Shown piece after piece: positions 7,523-16,772 of a DNA stretch of 64,000 nt. The stretch's first letter is position 1. Each line of letters opens with the position of its first letter. The stretch is from Terrimesophilobacter sp038243605 (GTDB lineage Bacteria > Actinomycetota > Actinomycetes > Actinomycetales > Microbacteriaceae): positions 62,001-126,000 of the forward strand of contig JBBSQX010000002.1 of assembly GCA_038243605.1 (NCBI GenBank). Direction: 5' to 3'. The notes beneath the pieces are model-generated. The model saw only the letters and a list, made by a program, of their open reading frames with translations, searched no databases and was not told the DNA's origin. The position numbers were made by a program, and so were the translations under genes.

Positions 7523-9061
7523 TTGACTGATCGGACGCCCCCGGTTCTGCGTCCAGAGCACCCCATGGCGAGGTCACTCGCGGGTTTGGTTGCCGACTTT
7601 GGGTTAGAAGTCGATGGCTCGATCGATGGCATCGAAGTGAGTGGCATCACAGTGAGCACGAACGAAGTGCATCCGGGTGACCTCTTCGTTGGCCTACCCG
7701 GAAAGAACAGCCATGGCGCGTCCTTTGCCGCGAAAGCCCGTGAGTGCGGTGCCGTCGCCGTAATGACTGACGTTGCAGGAATCGAACTCTCTCGCGAGTC
7801 TGGGTTGCCAGTTGTGATCGTTGATTCTCCACGGGCGGCCCTGGGCGACGTCTCAGCGTGGATTTACCAAACAGCAGAAGAACCCCCGTTGATGTTTGGG
7901 ATCACTGGCACCAATGGCAAAACCTCTGCGGCATATCTATTGGAAGCAATCCTGCGTCAGCTTGGTCTCGTTACGGGATTGAGTTCTACGGCAGAGCGGC
8001 ACATCGGTGATATCGTCAGCGTTCCCAGCAGGTTGACAACCCCAGAAGCAAGCGAGTTGCACGCGCTGCTTGCCAGAATGCGTGAGAGTGAAGCGCGTGC
8101 GGTAGTGGTCGAGGTGAGCGCACAAGCGCTGAGCCAGAACCGAGTGGGCGGCATCGTGTTTGACGTTGTTGCTTTCACGAACCTCAGCCACGATCACCTC
8201 GATGAGTACTCCACAATGGATGCGTATTTCGCCGCGAAACTTGCCTTCTTCGAACAGGAGCATGGGCGTCGCGGTGTCGTTTCTCTTGATACCGAGTGGG
8301 GTCAACGTGTCGTTGATGGGTCTCGCATTCCTGTGACAACCATTTCGACAGTTGCCGGTGTCGATGCTGAATGGCGTGTCGAGGTCCTCGAAGAACGTCT
8401 CGACTACACGTCGTTTCGCCTGACCGGCCCAGAGGGGCGATCTATCGAAACAACTGTTCCGCTGATTGGCTGGCATATGGCGGCTAATGCGGCACTTGCC
8501 ATCGTGATGCTCGTCGAGGCTGGCTTTGAAATTGAAGCTATCGGACACGCGATTCAGGACGGCATCGATGTGTATCTGCCTGGCCGTGCAGAGCGGGTTT
8601 CTGGAGATACTGGGCCGACTCTCTATGTTGACTACGGCCACAGTCCAGACGCGTTTCTCAATACGCTCGTCGCCGTGCGCAATGTCACGTCGGGGCGAGT
8701 GATCATGGTGTTCGGTGCCGACGGCGACCGCGATGCTACAAAGAGACTTGAAATGGGGCGAGTCGCCGCGGAGTACGCCGATATCGTGATTATCACCGAC
8801 TACCAGCCGCGCTTCGAAAATGCGGAAGCGATTAGAAAAACACTCATCGAAGGAGCAGCACTCGCTGAACATCCGGCAGAGTTGTATGAAGTGAGCCCGT
8901 CTGAGAAGGCAATTCGACGCGCTGTTGCGTTAGCGAAAGAAGGAGACTCAATTTTGTGGGCAGGACCTGGTCACGAGGACTTTCGAGACATTGCCGGCGT
9001 GAAAAGCTCGTTTTCGGCACGTGCAGAAGCGCGTGCAGCACTGCGTGAGGCGGGCTGGTGA
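7523..9061 (+). CDS. murE: MurE, UDP-MurNAc-tripeptide synthetase with atypical substrate motif
   Basis: A 512-residue cytoplasmic Mur ligase that adds the third stem amino acid. GTNGKTS at 129-135 binds ATP, and the C-terminal region reads DYGHSPDAF. The substrate-selecting motif, DNPRxED in DAP-adding enzymes and DNPxxDD in Lys-adding ones, is here YQPRFEN at 427-433, so neither DAP nor classical Lys specificity can be assumed. Microbacteriaceae make B-type peptidoglycan with Dab, Orn, Lys or homoserine, which fits. The start appears to be TTG 7523, 13 bases after ftsI; the next in-frame ATG (7565) would remove residues aligned with the family. The stop overlaps the murF GTG. Confidence 0.93.
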   Translation: MTDRTPPVLRPEHPMARSLAGLVADFGLEVDGSIDGIEVSGITVSTNEVHPGDLFVGLPGKNSHGASFAAKARECGAVAVMTDVAGIELSRESGLPVVIVDSPRAALGDVSAWIYQTAEEPPLMFGITGTNGKTSAAYLLEAILRQLGLVTGLSSTAERHIGDIVSVPSRLTTPEASELHALLARMRESEARAVVVEVSAQALSQNRVGGIVFDVVAFTNLSHDHLDEYSTMDAYFAAKLAFFEQEHGRRGVVSLDTEWGQRVVDGSRIPVTTISTVAGVDAEWRVEVLEERLDYTSFRLTGPEGRSIETTVPLIGWHMAANAALAIVMLVEAGFEIEAIGHAIQDGIDVYLPGRAERVSGDTGPTLYVDYGHSPDAFLNTLVAVRNVTSGRVIMVFGADGDRDATKRLEMGRVAAEYADIVIITDYQPRFENAEAIRKTLIEGAALAEHPAELYEVSPSEKAIRRAVALAKEGDSILWAGPGHEDFRDIAGVKSSFSARAEARAALREAGW

Positions 9062-10452
9062 TCCACCTATCGGTGACTGAGCTTGCCGGCATCGTTGGCG
9101 GGGTCTTTCATGGCGACTCCATCGAGTCATCCGTCACGGGCCCGGTAGTGGTCGATTCGCGACGCGCGACTCCTGGCTGCATTTTTATCGCCATGCGTGG
9201 CGAGAATACCAATGGTCACGAGTTTGTCCCGGCAGCGATCGACGCCGGTGCGTGCCTGATCATCGCGGAACACGAACTCGATGTTGCCGTTCCCGTCATC
9301 GTGGTGAAGGATTCGCTCGACGCACTCACCGTTCTCGCACGAGAAGTTGTTGCGCGAGTCCGCGCTCGGGGAATCATGAAAGTTGTTGCCGTCACCGGAT
9401 CAAACGGCAAGACGACGACGAAGAATATGCTTCGAACAATTCTTGAGACAGTGGGTAGCGTTGCTGCACCTCGCGAATCATTCAACAACGAGGTTGGCGC
9501 GCCCCTGTCGATGTTGGAGATCACCGAAACGACCGACTATCTTGTCGTCGAAATGGGAGCGAGTGCTGAGCATGAAATAGCGCGGCTGGTGTCGATCGTC
9601 GTGCCAGATGTTGCCATCGTGCTCAAGGTGGGGCTGGCGCATGCTGGCGGCTTTGGAAGCATCGAGGCGACCCAGAGGGCCAAGGCCGAGATCGTCACCG
9701 AGCTCCCCGCCACAGCTCTTGCGGTACTCAATGCTGATGATTCTCGAGTGGCAGAGATGGCCAAAATGACGCCAGCACGTGTGGTGACCTTCGGGTTCTC
9801 CGGCGGTGTCGATATTGGGGCAGAGGATGTCGCCACCACGACGCAGGGCACAAGCTTCACGCTTGTGATGGAGGGGGATCGTCACGACATCCAACTTCGA
9901 ATTTTGGGTGAGCACAATGTGATGAATGCTCTCGCAGCCTTTGCGGCCGCGAAAGAGTTCGGTGTCGACATGGGTAAGGCGATCACGGCGGTGTCTGAGC
10001 TTTCTCGCGCCGAACACTGGCGGATGGAACTCCACAACACTCCAGAGAACATCACCGTTATCAACGACGCCTATAACGCAAGCCCAGACTCAATGTCTGC
10101 TGCGCTCAAGACGCTTGCCGAGATCACCCGAGATAAGCACAGAGCTGTCGCCGTTCTTGGCGAGATGTCCGAGCTTGGCGAATCCGCGGATGAAGAGCAC
10201 GACCGGCTTGGCCGACTAGTCGTTCGCCTGAATATCGACAAACTGATCGTTGTCGGCCACGCGGCCCGTCACATCCATAACGCCGCTGGGCTCGAAGGTT
10301 CGTGGGATGGGGAGTCGGTACTCGTTGAGAATACTGATCTGGCATACGATCTGCTGCGTGACGTGTTGCAACCAGGAGATGTCGTACTCGTGAAATCGTC
10401 GAATTCAGCAGGCCTGAGAATGCTCGGCGACAGAATCGCGGGCGTGACCTAA
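9058..10452 (+). CDS. murF: MurF, UDP-MurNAc-tripeptide D-Ala-D-Ala ligase
   Basis: A 464-residue ATP-dependent ligase that adds D-Ala-D-Ala to make the UDP-MurNAc-pentapeptide. The N-terminal uridine-binding region (VVDSRRATPGCIFIAMRG) precedes the P-loop TGSNGKTTTKN (about 113-123); EHNVMNALAA and NDAYNASPDSM are further family motifs. The start is GTG 9058 in GTGA overlap with murE, and the stop overlaps mraY by one base, so translation is probably coupled. Confidence 0.96.
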   Translation: MIHLSVTELAGIVGGVFHGDSIESSVTGPVVVDSRRATPGCIFIAMRGENTNGHEFVPAAIDAGACLIIAEHELDVAVPVIVVKDSLDALTVLAREVVARVRARGIMKVVAVTGSNGKTTTKNMLRTILETVGSVAAPRESFNNEVGAPLSMLEITETTDYLVVEMGASAEHEIARLVSIVVPDVAIVLKVGLAHAGGFGSIEATQRAKAEIVTELPATALAVLNADDSRVAEMAKMTPARVVTFGFSGGVDIGAEDVATTTQGTSFTLVMEGDRHDIQLRILGEHNVMNALAAFAAAKEFGVDMGKAITAVSELSRAEHWRMELHNTPENITVINDAYNASPDSMSAALKTLAEITRDKHRAVAVLGEMSELGESADEEHDRLGRLVVRLNIDKLIVVGHAARHIHNAAGLEGSWDGESVLVENTDLAYDLLRDVLQPGDVVLVKSSNSAGLRMLGDRIAGVT

Positions 10453-11558
10453 TGCTTGCTCTGCTTTTTGCTGCCGGATTTTCTATGGTCTTCACTCTTT
10501 TGCTGACTCCCTTGTTCGCGAAAGTGTTTCGACGACTCAATCTGGGCCAATTCATTAGGGCGGATACACCCACCGCACACGTGACCAAGCGCGGCACCCC
10601 TTCCATGGGCGGGGTCGTGTTCATCACGGCGTCCATCCTCGGTTACTTTGTCGGCCATTTTCTGGGCGGAGGCCGACCCAGTATCAGCGCGCTGCTCGTC
10701 ATTTTGATGATGGGCGGCGTGGGGCTAGTCGGATTCGTCGATGACCTGATGAAGGTGAGCAAACAGAACAGCCTGGGACTCCCGGGCATCTACAAGATCA
10801 TCGGAACCGCCGTTGTGGGCGTCATTTTTGCGGTCATCGGAATTAATTATCGAGACAGTCATGGTCGCAGCCCTGTGTCGACTGCCTTGTCCTTCATCCG
10901 GGATCTCGACTTCGACTTAATCGTGACGTTCGGCGTTGTCATTGGCACTATTCTGATCGTGTTGTGGATCGTCTTTCTCGCCGTGTCTACTTCCAATGCA
11001 GTTAATCTCACGGATGGTCTCGATGGTCTGGCGGCAGGTGCATCCATTTTCGCCATCGGGTCGTACATCATCATTGGTTACTGGCAGTCAATCCAGTCCT
11101 GCTACAGCCTGAATGTGAGTGCAGAGAACTATTTCAAGTGTTATGACGTCTCTTCTCCGCTCGAGCTAGCAACGATCGCCGCCGCCATCGTTGGCTCGTT
11201 GATCGGTTTTCTGTGGTGGAATACTTCTCCCGCGCAAATCATGATGGGGGATACCGGATCCTTCGCATTGGGTGGCGCGCTGACAGCCCTGGCGATCCTC
11301 TCCCGCACCGAGTTGTTACTCGTGCTCATCGGCGGCCTATTTGTGATTGTCACCGGCCAAGTGATAGTGCAGCGTTTCTACTTCAAGGTGACGAAGGGCA
11401 AACGTATTTGGCAGGCTAGCCCGTACCACCACCATTTTGAGATGAAGGGATGGCTGGAGGTCACTATCGTGGTGCGGTTCTGGATCATCGCCGGACTTTT
11501 CGTGGGCGCCGGTGTTGGGCTCTTCTATCTCGAGTGGCTTTCGGCGACGGCTCCGTGA
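10452..11558 (+). CDS. mraY: MraY, phospho-MurNAc-pentapeptide transferase
   Basis: A 368-residue integral membrane enzyme that moves phospho-MurNAc-pentapeptide to undecaprenyl phosphate, giving lipid I. About ten hydrophobic helices are seen. Signature motifs are KRGTPSMGG near residues 45-53, FVDDLMK near 95-101, NLTDGLDGLA near 182-191 and the histidine-rich PYHHHFEMKGW near 320. The start ATG overlaps the murF stop by one base. Confidence 0.97.
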   Translation: MLALLFAAGFSMVFTLLLTPLFAKVFRRLNLGQFIRADTPTAHVTKRGTPSMGGVVFITASILGYFVGHFLGGGRPSISALLVILMMGGVGLVGFVDDLMKVSKQNSLGLPGIYKIIGTAVVGVIFAVIGINYRDSHGRSPVSTALSFIRDLDFDLIVTFGVVIGTILIVLWIVFLAVSTSNAVNLTDGLDGLAAGASIFAIGSYIIIGYWQSIQSCYSLNVSAENYFKCYDVSSPLELATIAAAIVGSLIGFLWWNTSPAQIMMGDTGSFALGGALTALAILSRTELLLVLIGGLFVIVTGQVIVQRFYFKVTKGKRIWQASPYHHHFEMKGWLEVTIVVRFWIIAGLFVGAGVGLFYLEWLSATAP

Positions 11559-13069
11559 TGGTGACTCGCGACGTCGCTGGTCTCACAAGCTGGCATGCTG
11601 ACTGGCGAGGGCTTCGAGTAGTGGTGCTCGGCTCTGGGGTTAGCGGTTTTGCTGCCGCAGACACGCTCGCGGAACTCGGGTGCGCTGTTCTTGTGGCCGC
11701 CACAACGGTCGACGACCAGACGAAAGAAATTCTTCGCGTACTTGGCGTTGACGTTGTCACCTGCGAGCTAGACGTTGCCGTCCCATCAGAGGTGTCTCAC
11801 TTTAACCCCGATCTCGTTATTGTCTCCCCGGGCTTTTCTCCAACGCATCCCGCAGTCCAGTGGGCTTATCAGGGTGACAAAACTGTGTGGGGTGACGTTG
11901 AGCTTGCGTGGCGTCTGCGAGACAAGGTTGGTACTCCCGCAGAATGGATTCTGATCACTGGCACCAATGGCAAGACCACAACGGTGCAATTGACCGCAGC
12001 GATGCTAGTTGCTGGTGGCGTACGTGCGGCCCCGTGCGGCAATGTTGGAATTTCTGTTCTGGATGCCATCAGAGATCCGCAAGGATTTGATGTCCTTGTC
12101 GTTGAGCTTTCTAGCTTTCAGCTGCATTATCTCGGCGAGATTTCTCCGTGGGCGAGTGCTTGTCTCAATATTGCCGATGATCACGTGGACTGGCACGGCT
12201 CCGTCGACGCTTATCGCGGTGCAAAGGCAAAGGTTTACGAGAATACGAAGGTTGCGTGTGTTTTCAATCGGGATGACCTTGCGACGCGAGAATTGGTGGA
12301 GCAAGCAGATGTAGTGGAAGGTTGTCGGGCGATCGGATTTGGTTTGGGCGTTCCTGGTCCGAGTGATCTCGGCATCATCGAGGGGATCATGTGTGACCGA
12401 GCATTCGTCGAAGATAGGCACAACGTCGCACTTGAGTTTGCGACGACGCCTGAACTTCTCCCGATCGGTCTTGGTAGTCGACACATGCTGTCCAATGCTT
12501 TGGCCGCCGCTGCTCTCTCGCGGTCGTTTGGGGTTTCAGCTGAAGCGGTGCACACCGCCTTGCTCGCGTTCCGGCCGGATCACCATCGCGCAGAGGTTGT
12601 GGCGACTCAGTCGGGTATTCGTTGGGTCAATGACTCGAAAGCAACTAATGCTCACGCGGCCCGTGCGTCGCTAGAAGAGTTCGATCCTCTCGTCTGGGTT
12701 GTTGGTGGGTTGCTGAAGGGTGCGTCCATCGATGCTCTCGTTTCGTCGGTGGTGCCAAGGCTCAGGGGTGCCATTGTCATCGGAATTGACCGTGCGGCCA
12801 TCATGGAATCATTAGCGCGACACGCCCCGGAACTGCCGGTATTCGAGGTGACGACGACTGACACTAAAGAGGTAATGTCGAGAGCAGTGCGGTTGGCCGC
12901 GAGTATCGCCGTAGACGGTGACACCGTACTTCTTGCACCCGCTGCGGCATCGATGGACCAGTTCCGTAACTATGCGGATCGTGGAGCACTTTTCGCCAGT
13001 GCGGTCCACGAACTGTTGGGAGGAGACGCAGATGACGACGAGCCCTCCGCGCTCCCAGCGGATGCCTGA
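11558..13069 (+). CDS. murD: MurD, UDP-MurNAc-L-alanine:D-glutamate ligase
   Basis: A 503-residue cytoplasmic Mur ligase adding D-Glu. The nucleotide-binding N-terminus (VVVLGSGVSGFAAADTL), the P-loop ITGTNGKTTT (about 133-142), the DDHVDWHG motif and the C-terminal NDSKATNAHAA and AAASMDQFRNYADRG motifs fix the family. ATG 11558 overlaps the mraY TGA by one base; GTG 11555, one codon earlier, is equally possible. The 3' end overlaps ftsW by 38 bases. Confidence 0.96.
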   Translation: MVTRDVAGLTSWHADWRGLRVVVLGSGVSGFAAADTLAELGCAVLVAATTVDDQTKEILRVLGVDVVTCELDVAVPSEVSHFNPDLVIVSPGFSPTHPAVQWAYQGDKTVWGDVELAWRLRDKVGTPAEWILITGTNGKTTTVQLTAAMLVAGGVRAAPCGNVGISVLDAIRDPQGFDVLVVELSSFQLHYLGEISPWASACLNIADDHVDWHGSVDAYRGAKAKVYENTKVACVFNRDDLATRELVEQADVVEGCRAIGFGLGVPGPSDLGIIEGIMCDRAFVEDRHNVALEFATTPELLPIGLGSRHMLSNALAAAALSRSFGVSAEAVHTALLAFRPDHHRAEVVATQSGIRWVNDSKATNAHAARASLEEFDPLVWVVGGLLKGASIDALVSSVVPRLRGAIVIGIDRAAIMESLARHAPELPVFEVTTTDTKEVMSRAVRLAASIAVDGDTVLLAPAAASMDQFRNYADRGALFASAVHELLGGDADDDEPSALPADA

Positions 13070-14264
13070 TCCGAGCGATCCAAGATCTACTCCCACCGCC
13101 TCGTCGCCTCCAGCAATGCTCGTCGCGGTCAAGCGTATTTTCGGATCCGAGAACGCCGATTACTTCGTTGTCATTGGCGCAACATTGTTTCTCGTGGTTT
13201 TTGGCCTTGTCATGGTGTTGTCATCTTCCTCAGTGGAGTCGCTCAGTTCCAGCGGTGACCCTTTTGCAGGGTTTTTGCGACAGGGAATGTTCGCACTACT
13301 GGGAATTCCCGTCATGTTTGTTGCCGCTCGGTTGCCTCCCATTTTCTGGAAGAAATGGGCGGGTACTGCGGTTCTTGTTTCGCTCGCCCTTCAATTTCTC
13401 GTCATCGCGACGGGGTTGGGTATCGATCGCAACGGCAACCGAAACTGGATTCGGTTTAGTGACACTCTCACCTTTCAGCCTTCTGAATTGGTGAAGGTTG
13501 CCCTAGTCGTTTGGCTGGGGCTGATGCTGGCGAAGCGCATTCACGTTCTCGATGATTGGCGAAACCTCGTTCGTCCCATCGGTTTAGTATCTGGCGTCGC
13601 CATTCTGTTAGTGCTTTTTGGCGGAGACCTGGGCACGGCGATCATCCTTGTGTCGATTGTGCTGGGTGCGCTTTTCTTTGCTGGTGTGCGGCTGAGACAC
13701 CTCCTATTGCCTACATTGGTGATGGCAGGCGCCGCGCTGATCATGACGATGTCGGGTGGATCACGGCAGGACCGTATTCTCGCTTGGCAGAGTGGCTGCA
13801 CATCCGATGGCGCTTATCACGGACTGTGCTGGCAAACTTTGCATGGGTGGTGGGCACTGGCTTCTGGCGGGCTTTTCGGTGTCGGTCTTGGCAATTCGAA
13901 AGCCAAGTGGTCGTGGTTGCCTGAGGCAGATAACGACTTCATCTTCGCCATCATCGGTGAGGAGCTCGGCTTGTTGGGCGCAATTGTCGTGCTTGCCCTG
14001 TTTGTTATTCTCGCTTTTTCTTTCATCCGGATTATTCGTAGGTCGACCGACCCCGCGGCCAAGATCACGATCAGCGCCATACTGGTGTGGATCATCACGC
14101 AAGCATTCGTGAATATTGCGGTGGTGCTTGGGCTCTTGCCTGTTTTAGGCGTTCCGCTACCGCTGATCTCTGCTGGTGGCTCGGCGCTGGTGACGACACT
14201 GTTGGCGATTGGTATCGTGCTCTCCTATGCTCGCCAACCGAGAACGAGCCAGGCGGTACGGTGA
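13032..14264 (+). CDS. ftsW: FtsW, septal peptidoglycan glycosyltransferase (SEDS)
   Basis: A 410-residue SEDS protein that polymerises lipid II at the septum with FtsI. About ten transmembrane helices follow a 35-residue polar N-terminal tail. WIRFSDTLTFQPSELVK, LGTAIIL and LPLISAGGSALVTTLLA are family motifs. ATG 13032 is preceded by GGGAGGAG and lies 38 bases inside murD; an open stretch further upstream in the same frame is just murD read in another frame. The stop overlaps the murG GTG. Confidence 0.95.
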   Translation: MTTSPPRSQRMPDPSDPRSTPTASSPPAMLVAVKRIFGSENADYFVVIGATLFLVVFGLVMVLSSSSVESLSSSGDPFAGFLRQGMFALLGIPVMFVAARLPPIFWKKWAGTAVLVSLALQFLVIATGLGIDRNGNRNWIRFSDTLTFQPSELVKVALVVWLGLMLAKRIHVLDDWRNLVRPIGLVSGVAILLVLFGGDLGTAIILVSIVLGALFFAGVRLRHLLLPTLVMAGAALIMTMSGGSRQDRILAWQSGCTSDGAYHGLCWQTLHGWWALASGGLFGVGLGNSKAKWSWLPEADNDFIFAIIGEELGLLGAIVVLALFVILAFSFIRIIRRSTDPAAKITISAILVWIITQAFVNIAVVLGLLPVLGVPLPLISAGGSALVTTLLAIGIVLSYARQPRTSQAVR

Positions 14265-15355
14265 CCCGTTACTTACTCGCCGGTGGGGGTACCGCCGGCC
14301 ATGTGAATCCTTTGTTGGCTGTGGCCGATCGGCTTCGAAGCAATGACCCGTCATCCGAAGTGTTCGCGTTGGGAACGGCGAGCGGGCTGGAGGCACGTCT
14401 TGTTCCCGAACGTGGATATGAGCTCATCACGATTGATAAAGTGCCGCTGCCGCGTCGTCTCAGTGGGGACATCTTTCGATTTCCCGGGAGGCTTTTAGGG
14501 GCGATTCGCACGATTCGTGAGGTAGTTCGGGAGCGCGACATCGACGTGGTTGTGGGATTCGGCGGTTTCGTGTCGGCCCCGGCCTATGTGGCTGCGTGGC
14601 GTGAAAAACGGCCCATTGTTGTCCACGAGGCAAATGCTGTTCCGGGTTTCGCTAACCGGGTGGGGAGCACACTCACTCATTTTGTGGGCGTTGCGTTTTC
14701 TGGCACGAAGTTGAAACACGCGCGCGTCGTGGGAATGCCGCTCTCAACCGCACTCGAAACCTTGGATCGTTCAGAGAAGCGCGGGGAAGCATTACAGTTC
14801 TTCGGCTTGGGCGATAACAAGAAAGTTCTTCTTGTTACGGGGGGATCGCAGGGCGCGCGCCATATCAACGAGACAGTGTCTTCAGAGCTTCTAAGCATTC
14901 TTGATGCGGGATGGAATGTTCTGCATATTGTCGGTGCGCGTTCTGAACTGCGGGATAGCGGGCGTCCCGGGTATCGGGTTGTCAGCTATTGCGATCGAAT
15001 GGATCTTGCTTTCTCTGTCGCGGAGTTTGCGATTGCCCGAGCTGGCTCTGCCACAGTGAGTGAGCTGACCGCATTGGGCATTCCAGCTGTCTACGTTCCT
15101 CTGCCGATTGGCAACGGCGAGCAGCAACGGAATGCGGCGGCCATTGTCGCGGCGGGAGGCGCAGTCGTGGTGAAGAATGCCGAGTTCACCGGGGAGTGGG
15201 TGAGGGGCACACTCGTTCCGCTTTTGAAAGACCCGGCGAAGATCGCGCAGATGTCAGCCAGGACCGCATCACAGGGCATGCGAGATGGTACGACCAGAAC
15301 AGTGACGCTTATTGCCGAGGCACTCGCTCACGCGAAAGTGGAGTCAGATGATTAA
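14261..15355 (+). CDS. murG: MurG, lipid II-forming GlcNAc transferase
   Basis: A 364-residue GT-B enzyme on the inner face of the membrane that adds GlcNAc to lipid I. GGGTAGHVNPLLAVA at residues 8-22 is the glycine-rich lipid-binding loop; HEANAVPGFANR, TGGSQGARHIN and the C-terminal RAGSATVSELTALGIPAVYVPLP nucleotide-binding motif are all present. The start is GTG 14261 in GTGA overlap with ftsW, and the 3' end overlaps murC by eight bases. Confidence 0.96.
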   Translation: MTRYLLAGGGTAGHVNPLLAVADRLRSNDPSSEVFALGTASGLEARLVPERGYELITIDKVPLPRRLSGDIFRFPGRLLGAIRTIREVVRERDIDVVVGFGGFVSAPAYVAAWREKRPIVVHEANAVPGFANRVGSTLTHFVGVAFSGTKLKHARVVGMPLSTALETLDRSEKRGEALQFFGLGDNKKVLLVTGGSQGARHINETVSSELLSILDAGWNVLHIVGARSELRDSGRPGYRVVSYCDRMDLAFSVAEFAIARAGSATVSELTALGIPAVYVPLPIGNGEQQRNAAAIVAAGGAVVVKNAEFTGEWVRGTLVPLLKDPAKIAQMSARTASQGMRDGTTRTVTLIAEALAHAKVESDD

Positions 15356-16772
15356 GACTAATTTTGATCAGCAGTTGCCGGAGAATCCGCGGCGTGTGCA
15401 CTTCATTGGGGTTGGTGGCGCCGGAATGAGCGGGATCGCTCGACTTTTTGCCGCCGCAGGTATCTCCGTCACGGGTTCCGATATTCGAGACACGCAGATC
15501 GTTCGGGACCTTCGTGACGTGGGCGTCGTTGTGACTGTTGGGCATCATGCAGAGTCAGTTGGCAATGCGGACACCGTTGTCGTTTCTGGTGCAATCGCCG
15601 AAGATAACCCTGAATACGTATTTGCGCTGAAAGCTGGTATTCCGGTTGTGCATCGCGCGCTCGCCCTCGCCTGGCTCACGAAAGGGCACAGGCTCGTCGC
15701 TGTGGCAGGGGCTCATGGCAAGACCACATCCACTGCGATGGTTGTCTGTGCCCTGCGCGAGCTTGGTGTAGACCCGAGCTTCGTGAACGGTGGCGTGATC
15801 AGCTCCCTCGGGGTGAGTGCGATGTCAGGCAGCAGCGACATTTTTGTTGTGGAAGCGGATGAGTCAGATGGCTCATTCCTGCTCTATTCGCCAACGATCG
15901 CTTTGATCACCAATGTCGACCCCGATCACCTCGATCATTTCGGGAGTGAAGCCGCGTTCAAGGATGCCTTCATCGAGTTTGCGTCTGCGGCCAGCGACGC
16001 AGTTATTATCTCTGCGGATGACGCTGGTGCCGTGGAGATCACTCCACGGATCGACTGTAGGCAGGTTTCTACTTTTGGCACTGACGCAACAGCAACAATA
16101 CGGATTCATTCGATTGAGTCTGGCCCGACGGCGTCATTCGGGGTGACCTGGGGTGAGCGCGAGTTTTCTGCCCGTTTAACGGTGCCGGGGCGCCACAATG
16201 CGCTGAATGCGGCTGGTGCCTTTGGTGTGTTGGTTTCCCTCGGTTTCGAGCCGGCGGCCTCGGTAGCTGCATTGAGTGCATTTGAGGGAACCGAGCGCAG
16301 GTTCGAGTTTCGCGGGGAGGTCGGGGGAGTGCGGGTATTCGATGACTTTGCCCATCACCCGACCGAAATTGAGGCGGCGTTGAGCGGGGCACGTTCTGTT
16401 GTGGGCCGCGGGCGCGTCATTCCCATTTTTCAACCCCACCTTTACAGCCGAACCAAACGGATGGCGGGGGAGTTCGCCGCAGTTCTCGAAAAACTTGCTG
16501 ATGTCACTATTGTCGTTCCCGTTTACGCGGCGAGAGAAGATCCAGAGACGGGTGTCACGGCAAAATTGATCACTGACAGGTTCGTTGATTCGAGCCGTGC
16601 AGTGTACGTGGAGTCGTGGGCAGAAGCGGTTGACGCTGCTGCCCGGATCGCACAATCCGGCGATATCGTCATGTCCATGGGGGGCGGAGATGTCTTCGGA
16701 TTGATCCCTGATCTTCTGATTGCGTTGGAGGAAAAAAATCGAGTTGCCCCTGAAACGGGCCCACGACTATGA
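15348..16772 (+). CDS. murC: MurC, UDP-MurNAc:L-alanine ligase
   Basis: A 474-residue cytoplasmic Mur ligase that adds the first stem residue, L-Ala. FIGVGGAGMSGIARL near residue 18 binds UDP-MurNAc, AGAHGKTTST near 125 is the P-loop, and DDFAHHPTEIEAAL near 335 and IFQPHLYSRTK are typical. ATG 15348 lies eight bases inside murG. The stop overlaps the ftsQ ATG by three bases (ATGA). Sitting just before ftsQ is the usual actinobacterial order. Confidence 0.96.
   Translation: MIKTNFDQQLPENPRRVHFIGVGGAGMSGIARLFAAAGISVTGSDIRDTQIVRDLRDVGVVVTVGHHAESVGNADTVVVSGAIAEDNPEYVFALKAGIPVVHRALALAWLTKGHRLVAVAGAHGKTTSTAMVVCALRELGVDPSFVNGGVISSLGVSAMSGSSDIFVVEADESDGSFLLYSPTIALITNVDPDHLDHFGSEAAFKDAFIEFASAASDAVIISADDAGAVEITPRIDCRQVSTFGTDATATIRIHSIESGPTASFGVTWGEREFSARLTVPGRHNALNAAGAFGVLVSLGFEPAASVAALSAFEGTERRFEFRGEVGGVRVFDDFAHHPTEIEAALSGARSVVGRGRVIPIFQPHLYSRTKRMAGEFAAVLEKLADVTIVVPVYAAREDPETGVTAKLITDRFVDSSRAVYVESWAEAVDAAARIAQSGDIVMSMGGGDVFGLIPDLLIALEEKNRVAPETGPRL

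Noticed and set aside
7937..8872. 311-codon minus-strand open frame inside murE
   Set aside because: Antisense shadow of murE; no ribosome-binding site and no domain.
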